Shown here: in pieces, positions 1 through 8,459 of the stretch
Numbering within the stretch: position 1 is the first letter of the stretch
Layout: each line of letters starts with the position of its first letter
From: Azospirillaceae bacterium
GTDB taxonomy: Bacteria > Pseudomonadota > Alphaproteobacteria > Azospirillales > Azospirillaceae
Length of the DNA stretch: 54,522 nt
Direction: 5' to 3'
Assembly: GCA_031291675.1 (NCBI GenBank)
Contig: JARLIO010000023.1
Coordinates: 1 to 54,522 of the forward strand
Program-made: the position numbers and the translations under genes
Notes under the pieces: model-generated
Told to the model about the DNA's origin: nothing
The model's database searches: none
What the model saw: the letters and a program-made list of their open reading frames with translations, nothing else

Positions 1-42
1 CCGCAAGTTCTGCGGTGTCAGCCTGTGGAGAGGAAGGCTCTG

Positions 43-64
43 GCCTCGGTCGCAAGACCGAGGC
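43..64. other. Perfect hairpin with GCAA tetraloop
   Basis: Bases 43-51 (GCCTCGGTC) and 56-64 (GACCGAGGC) form a 9-bp perfect stem closed by a GCAA (GNRA) tetraloop. It lies just beyond the stop codon of the minus-strand LysR gene, so it could be that gene's terminator, but neither strand has a T-run after it. The first ~100 bases of the window hold no gene I can support. Confidence 0.4.
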
Positions 65-106
65 GAAACCAGCCTCGGTGAAGCAGGAATTCAGCGTCGA
101 GGTTGC

Positions 107-940
107 TCATGAGCAGCTTTGAGCAAGTCTGGAAGAACGGCGAACGGGACCTTCATGATCCGGTAGAACGCGGACGAGCCGACCGGCTGCGATCTCCACG
201 CCGAGCACGCTTTCCGGTCCGAGAGTGATACCGAAGCCCTCAAGGGCCGCGTGCAGCAGCGCCTTCCAATCGTTGCTGCGGATGCGGCCGTCGGCGTGCA
301 CTTCCTCGGTCCTGCCGTCGCGGGTGAACAGCCAGCGGCAAGGGATGGTGGGCGACCAATAGGCGTAGGCGAGACAATCGTGACGTTCCAGGTCGGACGG
401 CGTTTTCGGCACGCCACGCCGGGCCAGATAGTCGGGCGACGCGCAGGCGATCAACCGGTACGGTGCCAGAGGATGCGCGACGAGTGAGGCGTCGTCGATC
501 TCTCCGATCCGCACCATCACCTCAAACCCCTCCTCAAGCGGATCAACAAAACGGTCGTTGAACGTCAGGTCGATCCGCATGTCAGGATAGCGACCGAGAT
601 ACCGCGTCACGAAGGGTGCCAAGCTGAACGCGCCGAAGGTCATGGGCGCATTGACCCTCAGGGTGCCCTTCGGTTGCGAACGCATGTCCTGCGCGAGGGT
701 TTCGGCAGCCTCGGCTTCGGCCAGCACCAGCTTGCAGCGGTCGTAGAAAGCACGCCCGACGTCGGTCAGGCTCTGTCGCCGCGTGGTCCGGTGAAGGAGC
801 GCGGTACCGAGCCGATCTTCCAGGAAAACGACATGTTTGGCTACCATTTGCGGCGACATGCCCGTTGCCTCGGCCGCCGCGGCGAACGAGCCCAGGTCAG
901 AGACCCTGACGAAGATCGCCATGCTGGTCAGCCGATCCAT
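107..940 (-). CDS. LysR-family transcriptional regulator, C-terminus probably truncated
   Basis: This is a 277-residue LysR-type DNA-binding regulator. An N-terminal winged helix-turn-helix occupies about residues 3-60 (MAIFVRVSDLGSFAAAAEA, then the LHRTTRR segment), and a periplasmic-binding-like effector domain follows from about residue 90. It is transcribed divergently from the Rossmann reductase at 1042, so that gene is its likely target; a long inverted repeat lies between them. The family usually ends about 20-25 residues later. Here, after VLPDHEGP, the sequence runs into RRSSRLAQSCS and stops, which does not look like the usual LysR tail. The end may therefore be frameshifted or replaced by recombination. 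The ligand is unknown. Confidence 0.88.
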   Translation of the reverse strand: MDRLTSMAIFVRVSDLGSFAAAAEATGMSPQMVAKHVVFLEDRLGTALLHRTTRRQSLTDVGRAFYDRCKLVLAEAEAAETLAQDMRSQPKGTLRVNAPMTFGAFSLAPFVTRYLGRYPDMRIDLTFNDRFVDPLEEGFEVMVRIGEIDDASLVAHPLAPYRLIACASPDYLARRGVPKTPSDLERHDCLAYAYWSPTIPCRWLFTRDGRTEEVHADGRIRSNDWKALLHAALEGFGITLGPESVLGVEIAAGRLVRVLPDHEGPVRRSSRLAQSCS

Positions 941-975
941 GATTGCCTCCTATTGGTAGGGAATATCATTCAATA

Positions 976-1016
976 ACGGAGATTTATCCGATTTCATCGT
1001 TCAATTAAATCTCCGT
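976..1016. promoter_or_regulatory. Inverted-repeat operator between lysR and reductase
   Basis: ACGGAGATTTA (976-986) and TAAATCTCCGT (1006-1016) are perfect 11-bp inverted arms separated by 19 bases, in the AT-rich gap between the divergent genes. An imperfect direct repeat (TCATTCAATAA near 967, TCGTTCAATTA near 998) overlaps it. The position fits a LysR autoregulatory and activator site; that role is inferred. Confidence 0.6.
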
Positions 1017-1041
1017 CGGAACACCAACCCGGAGAAGCACT

Positions 1042-1683
1042 ATGAAGATCGGAATTATCGGGGCAGGCTTCGTCGGCCGCGCCATCGGCAAGCTTGCCGT
1101 TCGCTCCGGCTATCAGGTCATGCTGAGCAATTCGCGTGGACCACAAACGCTGTTCAGCCTGCGCTACGGCATTGGCTGCGACGTGGGGACTGTTGAAGAG
1201 GCCGCCGCGTTCGGCGAAATCGTTGTCGTGGCCATACCGCTTGCGGCGTATCGCTCAGTTCCAGTTGAACCTTTGGTAGGCAAAGTGGTGATCGACACCG
1301 ACAACTACTACCCGGATCGCGACGGCAATATTCCCGAACTCGACGCCGGAGCAGCCACGACGAGCGAACTGCTCGCCCGGCATCTGCCACAATCCCGGAT
1401 CGTCAAAGCCTTCAACGCCATCACCATGAACGATCTCGAAAAGGACGGGCTGCCCGCTGGCTCCGTCAATCGCCGCGCCCTTCCTCTCGCAGGAGATCAT
1501 TTCGCGGACAAGGCCGTCACAATTCGGCTTTATGACGAGTTCGGCTTTGACGCGGTGGATGTCGGCCCGCTTTCCGAGGGATGGCGCTTCGAGCGGGGCA
1601 GGCCGGTTTACTGCGTGCCCATGGCTGCCGACCAGTTGAAGATCGCGTTGGCCGCGACCGCACGCGCAGCGATACCCGCGTAG
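1042..1683 (+). CDS. NADPH-dependent F420-reductase-like Rossmann protein
   Basis: This 213-residue protein has an N-terminal dinucleotide-binding fold (IGIIGAGFVGRAIGKLA, residues 3-19). It resembles the F420_oxidored/NADPH:F420 reductase-like family, which in non-F420 bacteria is mostly of unknown substrate. Further family features are the VVVAIPLAAY segment near residue 70, IDTDNYYP near residue 94, and IVKAFNAI around residue 130, a typical interdomain motif. The ATG at 1042 follows GGAGAAG with good spacing. The divergent LysR gene and the shared inverted repeat suggest inducible control. Its length is normal for the family. The reaction cannot be assigned. Confidence 0.85.
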   Translation: MKIGIIGAGFVGRAIGKLAVRSGYQVMLSNSRGPQTLFSLRYGIGCDVGTVEEAAAFGEIVVVAIPLAAYRSVPVEPLVGKVVIDTDNYYPDRDGNIPELDAGAATTSELLARHLPQSRIVKAFNAITMNDLEKDGLPAGSVNRRALPLAGDHFADKAVTIRLYDEFGFDAVDVGPLSEGWRFERGRPVYCVPMAADQLKIALAATARAAIPA

Positions 1684-1698
1684 CGCGACCCGAAACCT

Positions 1699-1925
1699 TC
1701 AGTCTTTCGGTCGGTTGGGATCGGACATTTTCTGCGGAGCCACATCCCTGGACAGTTCTTTCAGGAACCGATCCCCGGTCGCCAGTCGCCGCCCCAGCGT
1801 TGGCAGGAAGGCCTCGAACCGCTCTTTGCGCTTCGCCCTGGCCGATGCCTGCGCGCTATCGGGCAGCGGCGGCGTGATCCGTTGCGGGATGCCGCCGCCG
1901 TCGCAAGCGCATTTTCCAACCAGCT
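1699..1925 (-). pseudogene. Possible small coding remnant downstream of the chemoreceptor
   Basis: The minus strand reads a protein-like stretch (QRITPPLPDSAQASARAKRK, then ERFEAFLPTLGRRLATGDRF and a short tail) to a stop at 1699-1701. There is no ATG, GTG or TTG start at its front. A second frame just upstream also looks protein-like (PQSWLENALATAAAS), which suggests a frameshifted or decayed gene between the chemoreceptor's stop and the reductase's 3' end. I do not recognise a family. The rest of the 1684-1991 gap holds nothing else I can support. Confidence 0.3.
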
Positions 1926-1991
1926 CTGGGGGGCCGGGAGCCGTCGGGTGGCTTCCGGCCCGCGTCGATTGTCGAATCCGCGCCCCCCTGC

Positions 1992-4025
1992 TCAGGTGGT
2001 CCGGATCCGGGTGATGAACGCCGTCACGTCACGATCCAGACGTGCGGATTGCCCGGAGAGCTCGGTCGCGGCGCCCAGGACATCACTGGCGGCGCTGCCG
2101 CTGCGTTCCGCCCCCTGCATGATCCCGGTGATCCGGAGTGACACGTCGCGGGTTCCGCTTGCCGCCTGATCGACATTGCGGGCGATTTCCGAGGTGACCG
2201 CCCGCTGTTCCTCGACGGCCGCGGTGATGGCGGTCGAGATCTGGCTGATTTTCGCGATTGTCTGGGCCATGCCGTGGATCGCGGTCACGGCGTTGGCGCT
2301 GGCTTTCTGGACGCTCTGGATCTGCTGCGTGATCTCGGCGGTGGCATGCGCCGTCTGGTTCGCCAGGATCTTGACCTCATTGGCGACGACACTGAAGCCT
2401 TTGCCGGCCTCCCCGGCCCGCGCGGCCTCGATCGTGGCGTTGAGCGCCAGAAGATTGGTTTGTGCCGCCACGCCATCGATCATGCCGACAACCTCACTAA
2501 TGCGCTGTGTCGCGGCGGTCAGCCCGCTGACGATGGCGTTGGTCTGTTCCGCCTCGAGCACCGCCTGTTCAGTGACCTCGGATGCCTGGGTCATCCGTCG
2601 GCTGATTTCGCCGATCGAGCTGCTCAACTGTTCAGCGGCCGACGCCACCGTCTCGACATTGGATGTCGTCTGCTCGGCGGTCGCGGCAACAGCCGTGGCC
2701 TCGCGATTGACGGCGTCGGCGCCGTGGCTGAGGGTTTCCGCCGCCTGATGCATCCGCACCGCCGCCGCGGCCACCGCCTGGACGACGCCATGAACCTGGA
2801 GGTCGAAGCGATCGGCCAGATCCTGCATCAGCCTCCTCTTCTCGTCCTCGACCTCCTGCTTGCGCGCCTCCTGCCGCGCGATCATCCGATCCATGTCAAT
2901 CGCATTGTTCTTGAACACCAGAACCGCGCGGGCCATGTCGCCGATTTCATCACGATTGCCGGTCGCGGGCACCTCGACACTTGTGTCATTGCGGGCCAAT
3001 CGCCCCATGGTGCCGGTCATCGCTACGAGCGGGCGGATCAGGCCGCGGGCGATCAACCAGGCCAAAACCATGCCGATGACCAGGGCACCGGCGCTGAGCG
3101 CAAGACCCCAGCGCTGGCTGACCTTGATCCGGGCGGCGCTCGCCCGGCGTAACGCGGCCATGTCGATCAGGGCATCCTCCTTGAGCCCGTCCGCCTTCTC
3201 CGCGATCTCTTTGCCCAGGCCCGTCATCGTCTCGTTGAACAGGGTGTCGGCACTGGCGCGCTGTGTCGCGTAGTCGGCCAGGGCCGCGGCATCCTCGTCC
3301 TTGAGCGTCCGGATTGCGGCGCTCAGGGTCGCCACGGCGGGAGCCGGTGTCGTGCTGTCAATGCGGTTGAGCGCCGTCTGGATTGCGGCGAGGGCCGTGT
3401 TGGCTTGCGTCAGGGCGTCGGGATCATGGCTTGCGATGAACTGGGAGACGGCGGCATTGGCGATCACGACATTCTGCAGCACGGTCCCGGCTTGTGGCTC
3501 CAGGTCCGGGTCGGTCCCTTGAGCTGCGCTGTCGTCGAGTGCCCTGGCCTTGGCGACGAGATTGGATCCTGTCGGGGTGATGGTGTCCGAAACCAGAAGG
3601 TTCAGCGAGCCCTGTTGCTCGATAAAGGTTCCAAAGCGCTCTTCGAAGGCTGCGAAGCCCGTCGCGATGTCTTTGACCGCCTGAAGGTCCTTTGGTAGCT
3701 GGATTGCCGTGGTCGCGGTATCGAGTTTGAGTTCGAGATCGGACATCGCCTTGCGGGCCAGGCCGTTCTGGGCTTCCTCACCGGTGCTGTAATAGGCCTG
3801 GGCGGCGCGCCGCACCTCGGCGATATGGCCGCCGATCTCCAGGCCCACGGTCGCTGCGTCGGCATATTGGGCGAACTGGTCGAAGCGCTGCCGGCTCTGC
3901 TCCAGACCGTAGCTGCCGATCAGACCGACCGCGAACAGCAGCACCAGCGTGATCCCGAAGCCGAGATAGATCCGGACGGAGACCTTGAGCCGACCCCTGA
4001 TGCCGCGCGATTTGAGGATCGACAT
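1992..4025 (-). CDS. Methyl-accepting chemotaxis protein
   Basis: This 677-residue chemoreceptor senses a signal outside the membrane and controls the CheA kinase. A first membrane helix lies at about residues 18-40 and a helical periplasmic domain at 41-305. A second membrane helix at about 306-328 leads into a HAMP segment (GLIRPLVAMTGTMGRLARND). A long coiled-coil signalling domain follows, with the invariant hairpin tip ([20 protein letters not shown]). No C-terminal CheB/CheR pentapeptide is visible. I chose the ATG at 4025 because GAGAGG lies just upstream and the first membrane helix then sits correctly; a longer reading to 4229 adds 68 unlikely residues. The ligand is unknown. Confidence 0.93.
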   Translation of the reverse strand: MSILKSRGIRGRLKVSVRIYLGFGITLVLLFAVGLIGSYGLEQSRQRFDQFAQYADAATVGLEIGGHIAEVRRAAQAYYSTGEEAQNGLARKAMSDLELKLDTATTAIQLPKDLQAVKDIATGFAAFEERFGTFIEQQGSLNLLVSDTITPTGSNLVAKARALDDSAAQGTDPDLEPQAGTVLQNVVIANAAVSQFIASHDPDALTQANTALAAIQTALNRIDSTTPAPAVATLSAAIRTLKDEDAAALADYATQRASADTLFNETMTGLGKEIAEKADGLKEDALIDMAALRRASAARIKVSQRWGLALSAGALVIGMVLAWLIARGLIRPLVAMTGTMGRLARNDTSVEVPATGNRDEIGDMARAVLVFKNNAIDMDRMIARQEARKQEVEDEKRRLMQDLADRFDLQVHGVVQAVAAAAVRMHQAAETLSHGADAVNREATAVAATAEQTTSNVETVASAAEQLSSSIGEISRRMTQASEVTEQAVLEAEQTNAIVSGLTAATQRISEVVGMIDGVAAQTNLLALNATIEAARAGEAGKGFSVVANEVKILANQTAHATAEITQQIQSVQKASANAVTAIHGMAQTIAKISQISTAITAAVEEQRAVTSEIARNVDQAASGTRDVSLRITGIMQGAERSGSAASDVLGAATELSGQSARLDRDVTAFITRIRTT

Positions 4026-4440
4026 GTCAACCTCTCGACAGAAGCGGGTGCGCCAAGCCCGGCGCCAGCGGTGCCACGCGTCCGATCCTGGCGGGCGATC
4101 CGCTTTGTGTTGCAAAGACGATGATGGAAACCATTCTGTCCTCCCCGGTGGTCCGGCCATCCAACCCTCGCATTTCTTGTTACGACAACGATTTGCCGGT
4201 ACCGGCATTGCGAATCGGTCGAAAAGCACATCATGTCATGGTGGTGAGCTCGATTCCTTAAAGAAACTGCCATCATTTACCTATTGCGGAGCGAATCGTC
4301 AGTGGTTCCTGCAGGGATTCGAACCGGATCCGAACGGCGTGGCTGCCATGGCGGCGCGGCGATGGCGACCGGTGTCTGCCACTGCGCTTGCGCCGGTCCG
4401 GCCGCAGCGCTAATCACGGGACCGTGACACCCGGACCAGG
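4026..4440. other. Gene-free divergent intergenic region
   Basis: This is about 415 bases between the divergent chemoreceptor and helicase genes. It must carry both promoters, but I cannot point to a convincing -35/-10 pair. A GATTCGAAC motif near 4317 looks like a tRNA T-loop but has no surrounding cloverleaf. Confidence 0.5.
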
Positions 4441-6687
4441 ATGGACAGCACCGTAATGACGCTTGATCGCGACGCCGTCGTGCCCGTTGATCCCCACCTC
4501 GTCTATGATCTGGCTCGCGACCACCCCGAGGTGACGACGCTGGCCGCCGCCGGGATCGGCGGCATTGAGCGCGCGGCGGATCATGGGCTGGTGCCGCTGG
4601 GCCTGCCGTTGCCGCGCGGCCGCCGCGACCTCGTGGTGCCGGCACTGCGTCAGGCGGCGATCCTGCGGGAAATCTGTGGCCAGATCGACCGGGCTCAGCG
4701 TCGCGACGCCCTGCTGGCCCAGGGCCGACGGGTCCTGGAGGGCTGGCGCACCGCGCTGGTGGCCGGACCGGATCGAACCCGGGTGCGTGCGGTGATGACC
4801 GGAGATCTGCCCTGGCGCGGCTTGCCGATGCCGGTGCGCCTTCAGGTTACCCGCCCGATCGACGCGCTGGAACTGTCCGACCTGGGCGATGACGATCTGG
4901 CCCTGCGTCTTGATGCGGATCCCGTTCTGACCACGGCGCTCGATGCCGCCCTGTCGCGGATCGCGGCGCGGCTGCGCGATTATGCCGCCGCCATTGAGGG
5001 GCCGGCGGCGGCCGGGGGCGGGCCGGATGATGACTGGACCTTCGCGGCGTTCGGCGAACGCCTGGCCCGTGCGGCACGCGGTCATTTTGATGCCGATGAC
5101 ATTCTGGCGCGGTGGGACCGGGACTATGATCAATGGCGCCGTGATCGTGCGGAGGCCCGGGGCCGGGATTATGTCGACCGCCATTTCGATTTCGCCCGCT
5201 TCGAACGGTTGTTTCCCATCGCCCGGGGCCTGGGGCGGCGCCTGGTTCTGATCATCGGCCCGACCAATTCCGGCAAAACCCATCGCGCGATTGCGGCGTT
5301 GCGGGCGGCACGGGACGGCGTTTACCTGGCGCCGTTGCGCCTGCTGGCACTCGAGGTCGCCGAGCGCCTCAATGCCGAGGGCACGCCGACGACCTTGCTG
5401 ACCGGTGAGGAGGAGGTCCCGGTTGCCGGGGCGCGGCATGTGGCCTCGACGATCGAAATGATGGATCCGGAGCGGCCGGTCGAGGTTGCGGTGATCGACG
5501 AGGTCCAGATGCTCGCCGATCCGGCGCGGGGCTGGGCCTGGACCGCGGCCTTGCTGGGGGTGCCGGCGCAGACCGTGCTGATCCTGGGTGCGCCCGAGGT
5601 CCGGCCGTTGATCGAACGGGTTGCCGCCGATCTCGGCGAGCCGCTGGAGGTCATCGTTCTGGAACGGCTGACGCCGCTGACAATGTTGGACCGGCGCCTT
5701 GACTGGGCCGAGATTGTCCCGGGTGACGCGCTGATCGCGTTTTCGCGGCGCGAGATTCATGCCACCCGTGATGCCCTGCAGGCGCGGGGCCTGTCGGTCG
5801 CGACGGTCTATGGCGCCTTGGCGCCGACGGTGCGGCGCCGCGAGGCCGCCCGGTTCGTGTCCGGCGAGGCTGATGTTGTCGTCGCCACCGACGCGATCGG
5901 CATGGGGCTCAATCTGCCGTGTCGGCGGGTGTTGTTCACCGCGCTGGAGAAGTTTGACGGCACGGCCGTCCGGCCGCTGTCGGCCACCGAGGTCCGGCAG
6001 ATCGCCGGACGGGCGGGGCGCTTTGGCAAGGTCGATGCCGGTGAATTCGGTGTTGTCGCCCGGGGGACGCCCCAGGCATTGCGCCGTCTGTTGGAACAGA
6101 GCGATGACCGGTTGCGGCCGACGGCGCCGCTTGCGGTGCGACCGAGCCGGGCCATGATGGCCCGGCTGGCGCAACAGATCGGGACCTCGGACTGCCTGGT
6201 TCTGGTCGATTGCTTTGCCGGCGGCCGTACCGCCGGTTCGCCCTATCGGGTCAGCGACCTGTCGGCATTGCGGCGGCTGGCGCTGCGGCTCGACGAACGG
6301 CGTTTGACGCTGGCGGTCCGGCTGGATCTGCTGCTGGCGCCGATCGACCAGGATGAGGAGGTTGACATGCGCCTGTTCACGGCGATCCTCGATGCGCTGG
6401 AGACCCAGCAGACTTTGCCGATTGGCCGGGTCATTCCGGCGCGACTCGACGGGCTCGATGCCGCGGCGCTGGAGGGGCTGTCGCGCAGTTGCGATCTCTA
6501 CTATTGGGCGGCGCGCCGGTTTCCGGCGCTGCTCCCGGATCGGGGGCTGGTCCAGGCGCGGCGCGATCAGGTGTGCCAGCGGCTTGCGGCCCTGTTGGCC
6601 AGCGGTGCCCGCCGCCGGGAACCGCCGCCGCAGACCGGGTTTCGCGGGGCGCCGCGTCAACATTTCGGCCCGCGCCGGCGCCGGTGA
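4441..6687 (+). CDS. SUV3-like ATP-dependent RNA helicase
   Basis: This 748-residue superfamily 2 helicase is related to mitochondrial SUV3/SUPV3L1, which unwinds RNA for degradation. Walker A is GPTNSGKT at residues 273-280, the DExx box is DEVQ at 353-356, and motif VI is QIAGRAGRFG near 520-529. The ATDAIGMGLNLP stretch is also typical of the family. The N-terminal ~270 residues are a lineage-specific helical part and the C-terminal ~60 are basic and Arg-rich, ending in a PRRRR-like tail. The ATG at 4441 is used; an in-frame ATG at 4456 is also possible, and neither has a strong ribosome site. Bacterial copies are common in alphaproteobacteria. A role in RNA turnover is inferred. Confidence 0.88.
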   Translation: MDSTVMTLDRDAVVPVDPHLVYDLARDHPEVTTLAAAGIGGIERAADHGLVPLGLPLPRGRRDLVVPALRQAAILREICGQIDRAQRRDALLAQGRRVLEGWRTALVAGPDRTRVRAVMTGDLPWRGLPMPVRLQVTRPIDALELSDLGDDDLALRLDADPVLTTALDAALSRIAARLRDYAAAIEGPAAAGGGPDDDWTFAAFGERLARAARGHFDADDILARWDRDYDQWRRDRAEARGRDYVDRHFDFARFERLFPIARGLGRRLVLIIGPTNSGKTHRAIAALRAARDGVYLAPLRLLALEVAERLNAEGTPTTLLTGEEEVPVAGARHVASTIEMMDPERPVEVAVIDEVQMLADPARGWAWTAALLGVPAQTVLILGAPEVRPLIERVAADLGEPLEVIVLERLTPLTMLDRRLDWAEIVPGDALIAFSRREIHATRDALQARGLSVATVYGALAPTVRRREAARFVSGEADVVVATDAIGMGLNLPCRRVLFTALEKFDGTAVRPLSATEVRQIAGRAGRFGKVDAGEFGVVARGTPQALRRLLEQSDDRLRPTAPLAVRPSRAMMARLAQQIGTSDCLVLVDCFAGGRTAGSPYRVSDLSALRRLALRLDERRLTLAVRLDLLLAPIDQDEEVDMRLFTAILDALETQQTLPIGRVIPARLDGLDAAALEGLSRSCDLYYWAARRFPALLPDRGLVQARRDQVCQRLAALLASGARRREPPPQTGFRGAPRQHFGPRRRR

Positions 6688-6774
6688 CGGATCGGCCGGA
6701 AGGACACGTTGCCAAAGCGGTCCCGTCATCCGTACTGTTGGCGCTGTGTAACGATTGCTTTGGGGAGCCGACCA

Positions 6775-7022
6775 TGATCAGTGTTCCGACCCTTGACACC
6801 CGCTTCGGCGATCTGGCGTCGGATGATCCGGAAGCGGTCGAGCGTCTGGCGTCCTTCCATCCGGTTTTCGCGCTGCATCACGACCGTGCGCTCGCCAACG
6901 CCACCTTGAGCGAGCTCGCCGACCGGGTCGGCTTGCCGATCGAGGCGGTTCTGGCCGTTGCCGGTGGCGAGCTTCACACCCCGAACTGCCATTGCCAGGG
7001 CGGGGGCGGCTGTCTGGATTGA
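6775..7022 (+). CDS. DUF1858-like small protein with Cys-rich tail
   Basis: This 82-residue protein starts at an ATG preceded by GGGGAG. Residues 8-68 resemble the DUF1858 helical domain: FGDLASDDPEAVERLASFHP, then an ATLSELADRVGLPIEAVLA-type segment. The C-terminal 15 residues (HTPNCHCQGGGGCLD) hold three cysteines and a histidine that could bind a metal or be redox active. It lies about 40 bases before moeA and is probably co-transcribed with it, so a link to molybdenum cofactor or metal handling is possible but unproven. No function is assigned to the family with confidence. Confidence 0.72.
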
Positions 7023-7061
7023 CGGCGTCTGCCGCCATCGAAACGAAAAGGGAGGGGCGCT

Positions 7062-8309
7062 TTGGCCGCCACGTTTGATCCTTGCGATGCTTTCGCCGGA
7101 CTGTTGACCGTCGATGCCCTGCTCCCGAAAGTGGCGCACCGTTTCCCGGCGTTGCGCAGGCCGGCCGACTCCGTCCGGCTTGACGCCGCGGTGGGCCGGG
7201 TTCTCGCCGAGCCGGTGGTGGCCGGCCTCAACATGCCGCCGCAGGACAATTCCGCGATGGACGGCTACGCGGTGCGCTGGGCCGATTTGTCGGCCGGGGA
7301 GCCGACGGTACTGACGCGGGTCGGCCGCTCGGCCGCGGGTCGGCCGTCGGAACGGATCTGTGCTCCCGGCGAGGCGGTGCGGATCTTCACCGGCGCCGCG
7401 TTGCCGGTGGGTGCCGACACGGTCGTGATGCAGGAGGTGTGTCTCGTCGATGGCGAGCGGATCACGGTGCCGGCCGATATCGAGCGGGGGGCCAATCGGC
7501 GTCGTGCCGGTGAGGACATCGCCGTGGGCCAGATTTGTCTGCCCGCCGGGCGGCGCCTGCGCACTGTCGATATCGGGGTCGCGGCGGCATTGGGGTGCGA
7601 TCATCTGATGGTGCGGCCGCGGCTGCGCGTCGCCATTCTGTCGAACGGCGACGAATTGCGCGAGATCGGCCAGCCCTTGGCGCCGACCTGTATCTTCGAT
7701 TCCAACCGACCGATGCTGCGCGCCTTGTTGCGCAGCCTCGACTGCGACATCACCGACCTGGGGATCCAGCCCGATCGGGTCGAGGTGATCCGTGACGCGC
7801 TGACCACGGCGATGGCGGGACACGACCTGGTCATCGCGACCGGCGGCATGTCGGTGGGCGAGGAGGATCATGTCAAGACGGCGGTCTCGGCGCTGGGCTC
7901 GCTGGACTTCTGGCGTCTGGCGATCAAGCCCGGCAAGCCGGTGGCCGTTGGTCAGATTGGTGCGGTGCCCTTCATCGGATTGCCCGGAAATCCGGTTGCG
8001 GTGCTGGTGACCTTCCTGCTGGTGGCGCGACCCTTGATTCTCTCGCTGCTGGGGGCGGAAATCCCGCCGTTGGCCGGTTATCCGGTCGTGGCGGGGTTCG
8101 ATCACAGCAAGCCGGTTGGTCGCCGCGATTTTCTGCGTGGTCGCCTGGTCCGTGATCCCGCGGGCACGTTTTCGGTCATCAAGTTCCGCAGCGAAGGGTC
8201 GCACATGCTGTCGTCCCTCGCTGAATCCGATGGCCTGATCGACCTGGCCGAGGCGACCAGCACCGTCGAACGGGGACAGATCGTCCGTTTCATCCCGTTC
8301 CCGGGCTGA
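7062..8309 (+). CDS. moeA: Molybdopterin molybdenumtransferase MoeA
   Basis: MoeA inserts molybdate into adenylylated molybdopterin, the last step in forming the molybdenum cofactor. The 415-residue protein has the full family layout. The N-terminal domain carries MPPQDNSAMDGYAV at about residues 57-70, the MogA-like domain has ATGGMSVGEEDHVK and KPGKPVAVG, and LPGNPVAV precedes the C-terminal beta domain. The start is TTG at 7062, supported by GGAGGGG at 7051-7057; no ATG is nearby in frame. It probably shares a transcript with the preceding DUF1858-like gene. It converges on the minus-strand yhaN-type gene. Confidence 0.95.
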   Translation: MAATFDPCDAFAGLLTVDALLPKVAHRFPALRRPADSVRLDAAVGRVLAEPVVAGLNMPPQDNSAMDGYAVRWADLSAGEPTVLTRVGRSAAGRPSERICAPGEAVRIFTGAALPVGADTVVMQEVCLVDGERITVPADIERGANRRRAGEDIAVGQICLPAGRRLRTVDIGVAAALGCDHLMVRPRLRVAILSNGDELREIGQPLAPTCIFDSNRPMLRALLRSLDCDITDLGIQPDRVEVIRDALTTAMAGHDLVIATGGMSVGEEDHVKTAVSALGSLDFWRLAIKPGKPVAVGQIGAVPFIGLPGNPVAVLVTFLLVARPLILSLLGAEIPPLAGYPVVAGFDHSKPVGRRDFLRGRLVRDPAGTFSVIKFRSEGSHMLSSLAESDGLIDLAEATSTVERGQIVRFIPFPG

Positions 8310-8340
8310 AATCGGCGGCGCGTTGATCGCAATGCCGCTG

Positions 8341-8354
8341 GAAATCGCGATTTC
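8341..8354. repeat. 14-bp perfect palindrome
   Basis: GAAATCGCGATTTC reads the same on both strands. It lies in the 150-bp convergent gap after moeA and the yhaN-type gene, an unusual place for an operator. There is no T-run for a terminator. Confidence 0.5.
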
Positions 8355-8459
8355 GGCGTCTGGACTACGCGAATTCGAGTGATTTTCGGGATAAAACGGA
8401 TCGACGAATACGCCCGTATGCCACGACACGCCTGTTGCCACGGGGCACGCCCGCAGGCT

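Noticed and set aside
4311-4330. GATTCGAACC motif resembling a tRNA T-loop on the minus strand
   Set aside because: The flanking bases do not form a 5-bp T-stem and no acceptor, D or anticodon arms can be built.
4414-6729. 771-codon minus-strand frame
   Set aside because: It is a shadow of the SUV3-like helicase gene, with no recognisable domain and a Gln/Arg/Pro-rich composition.
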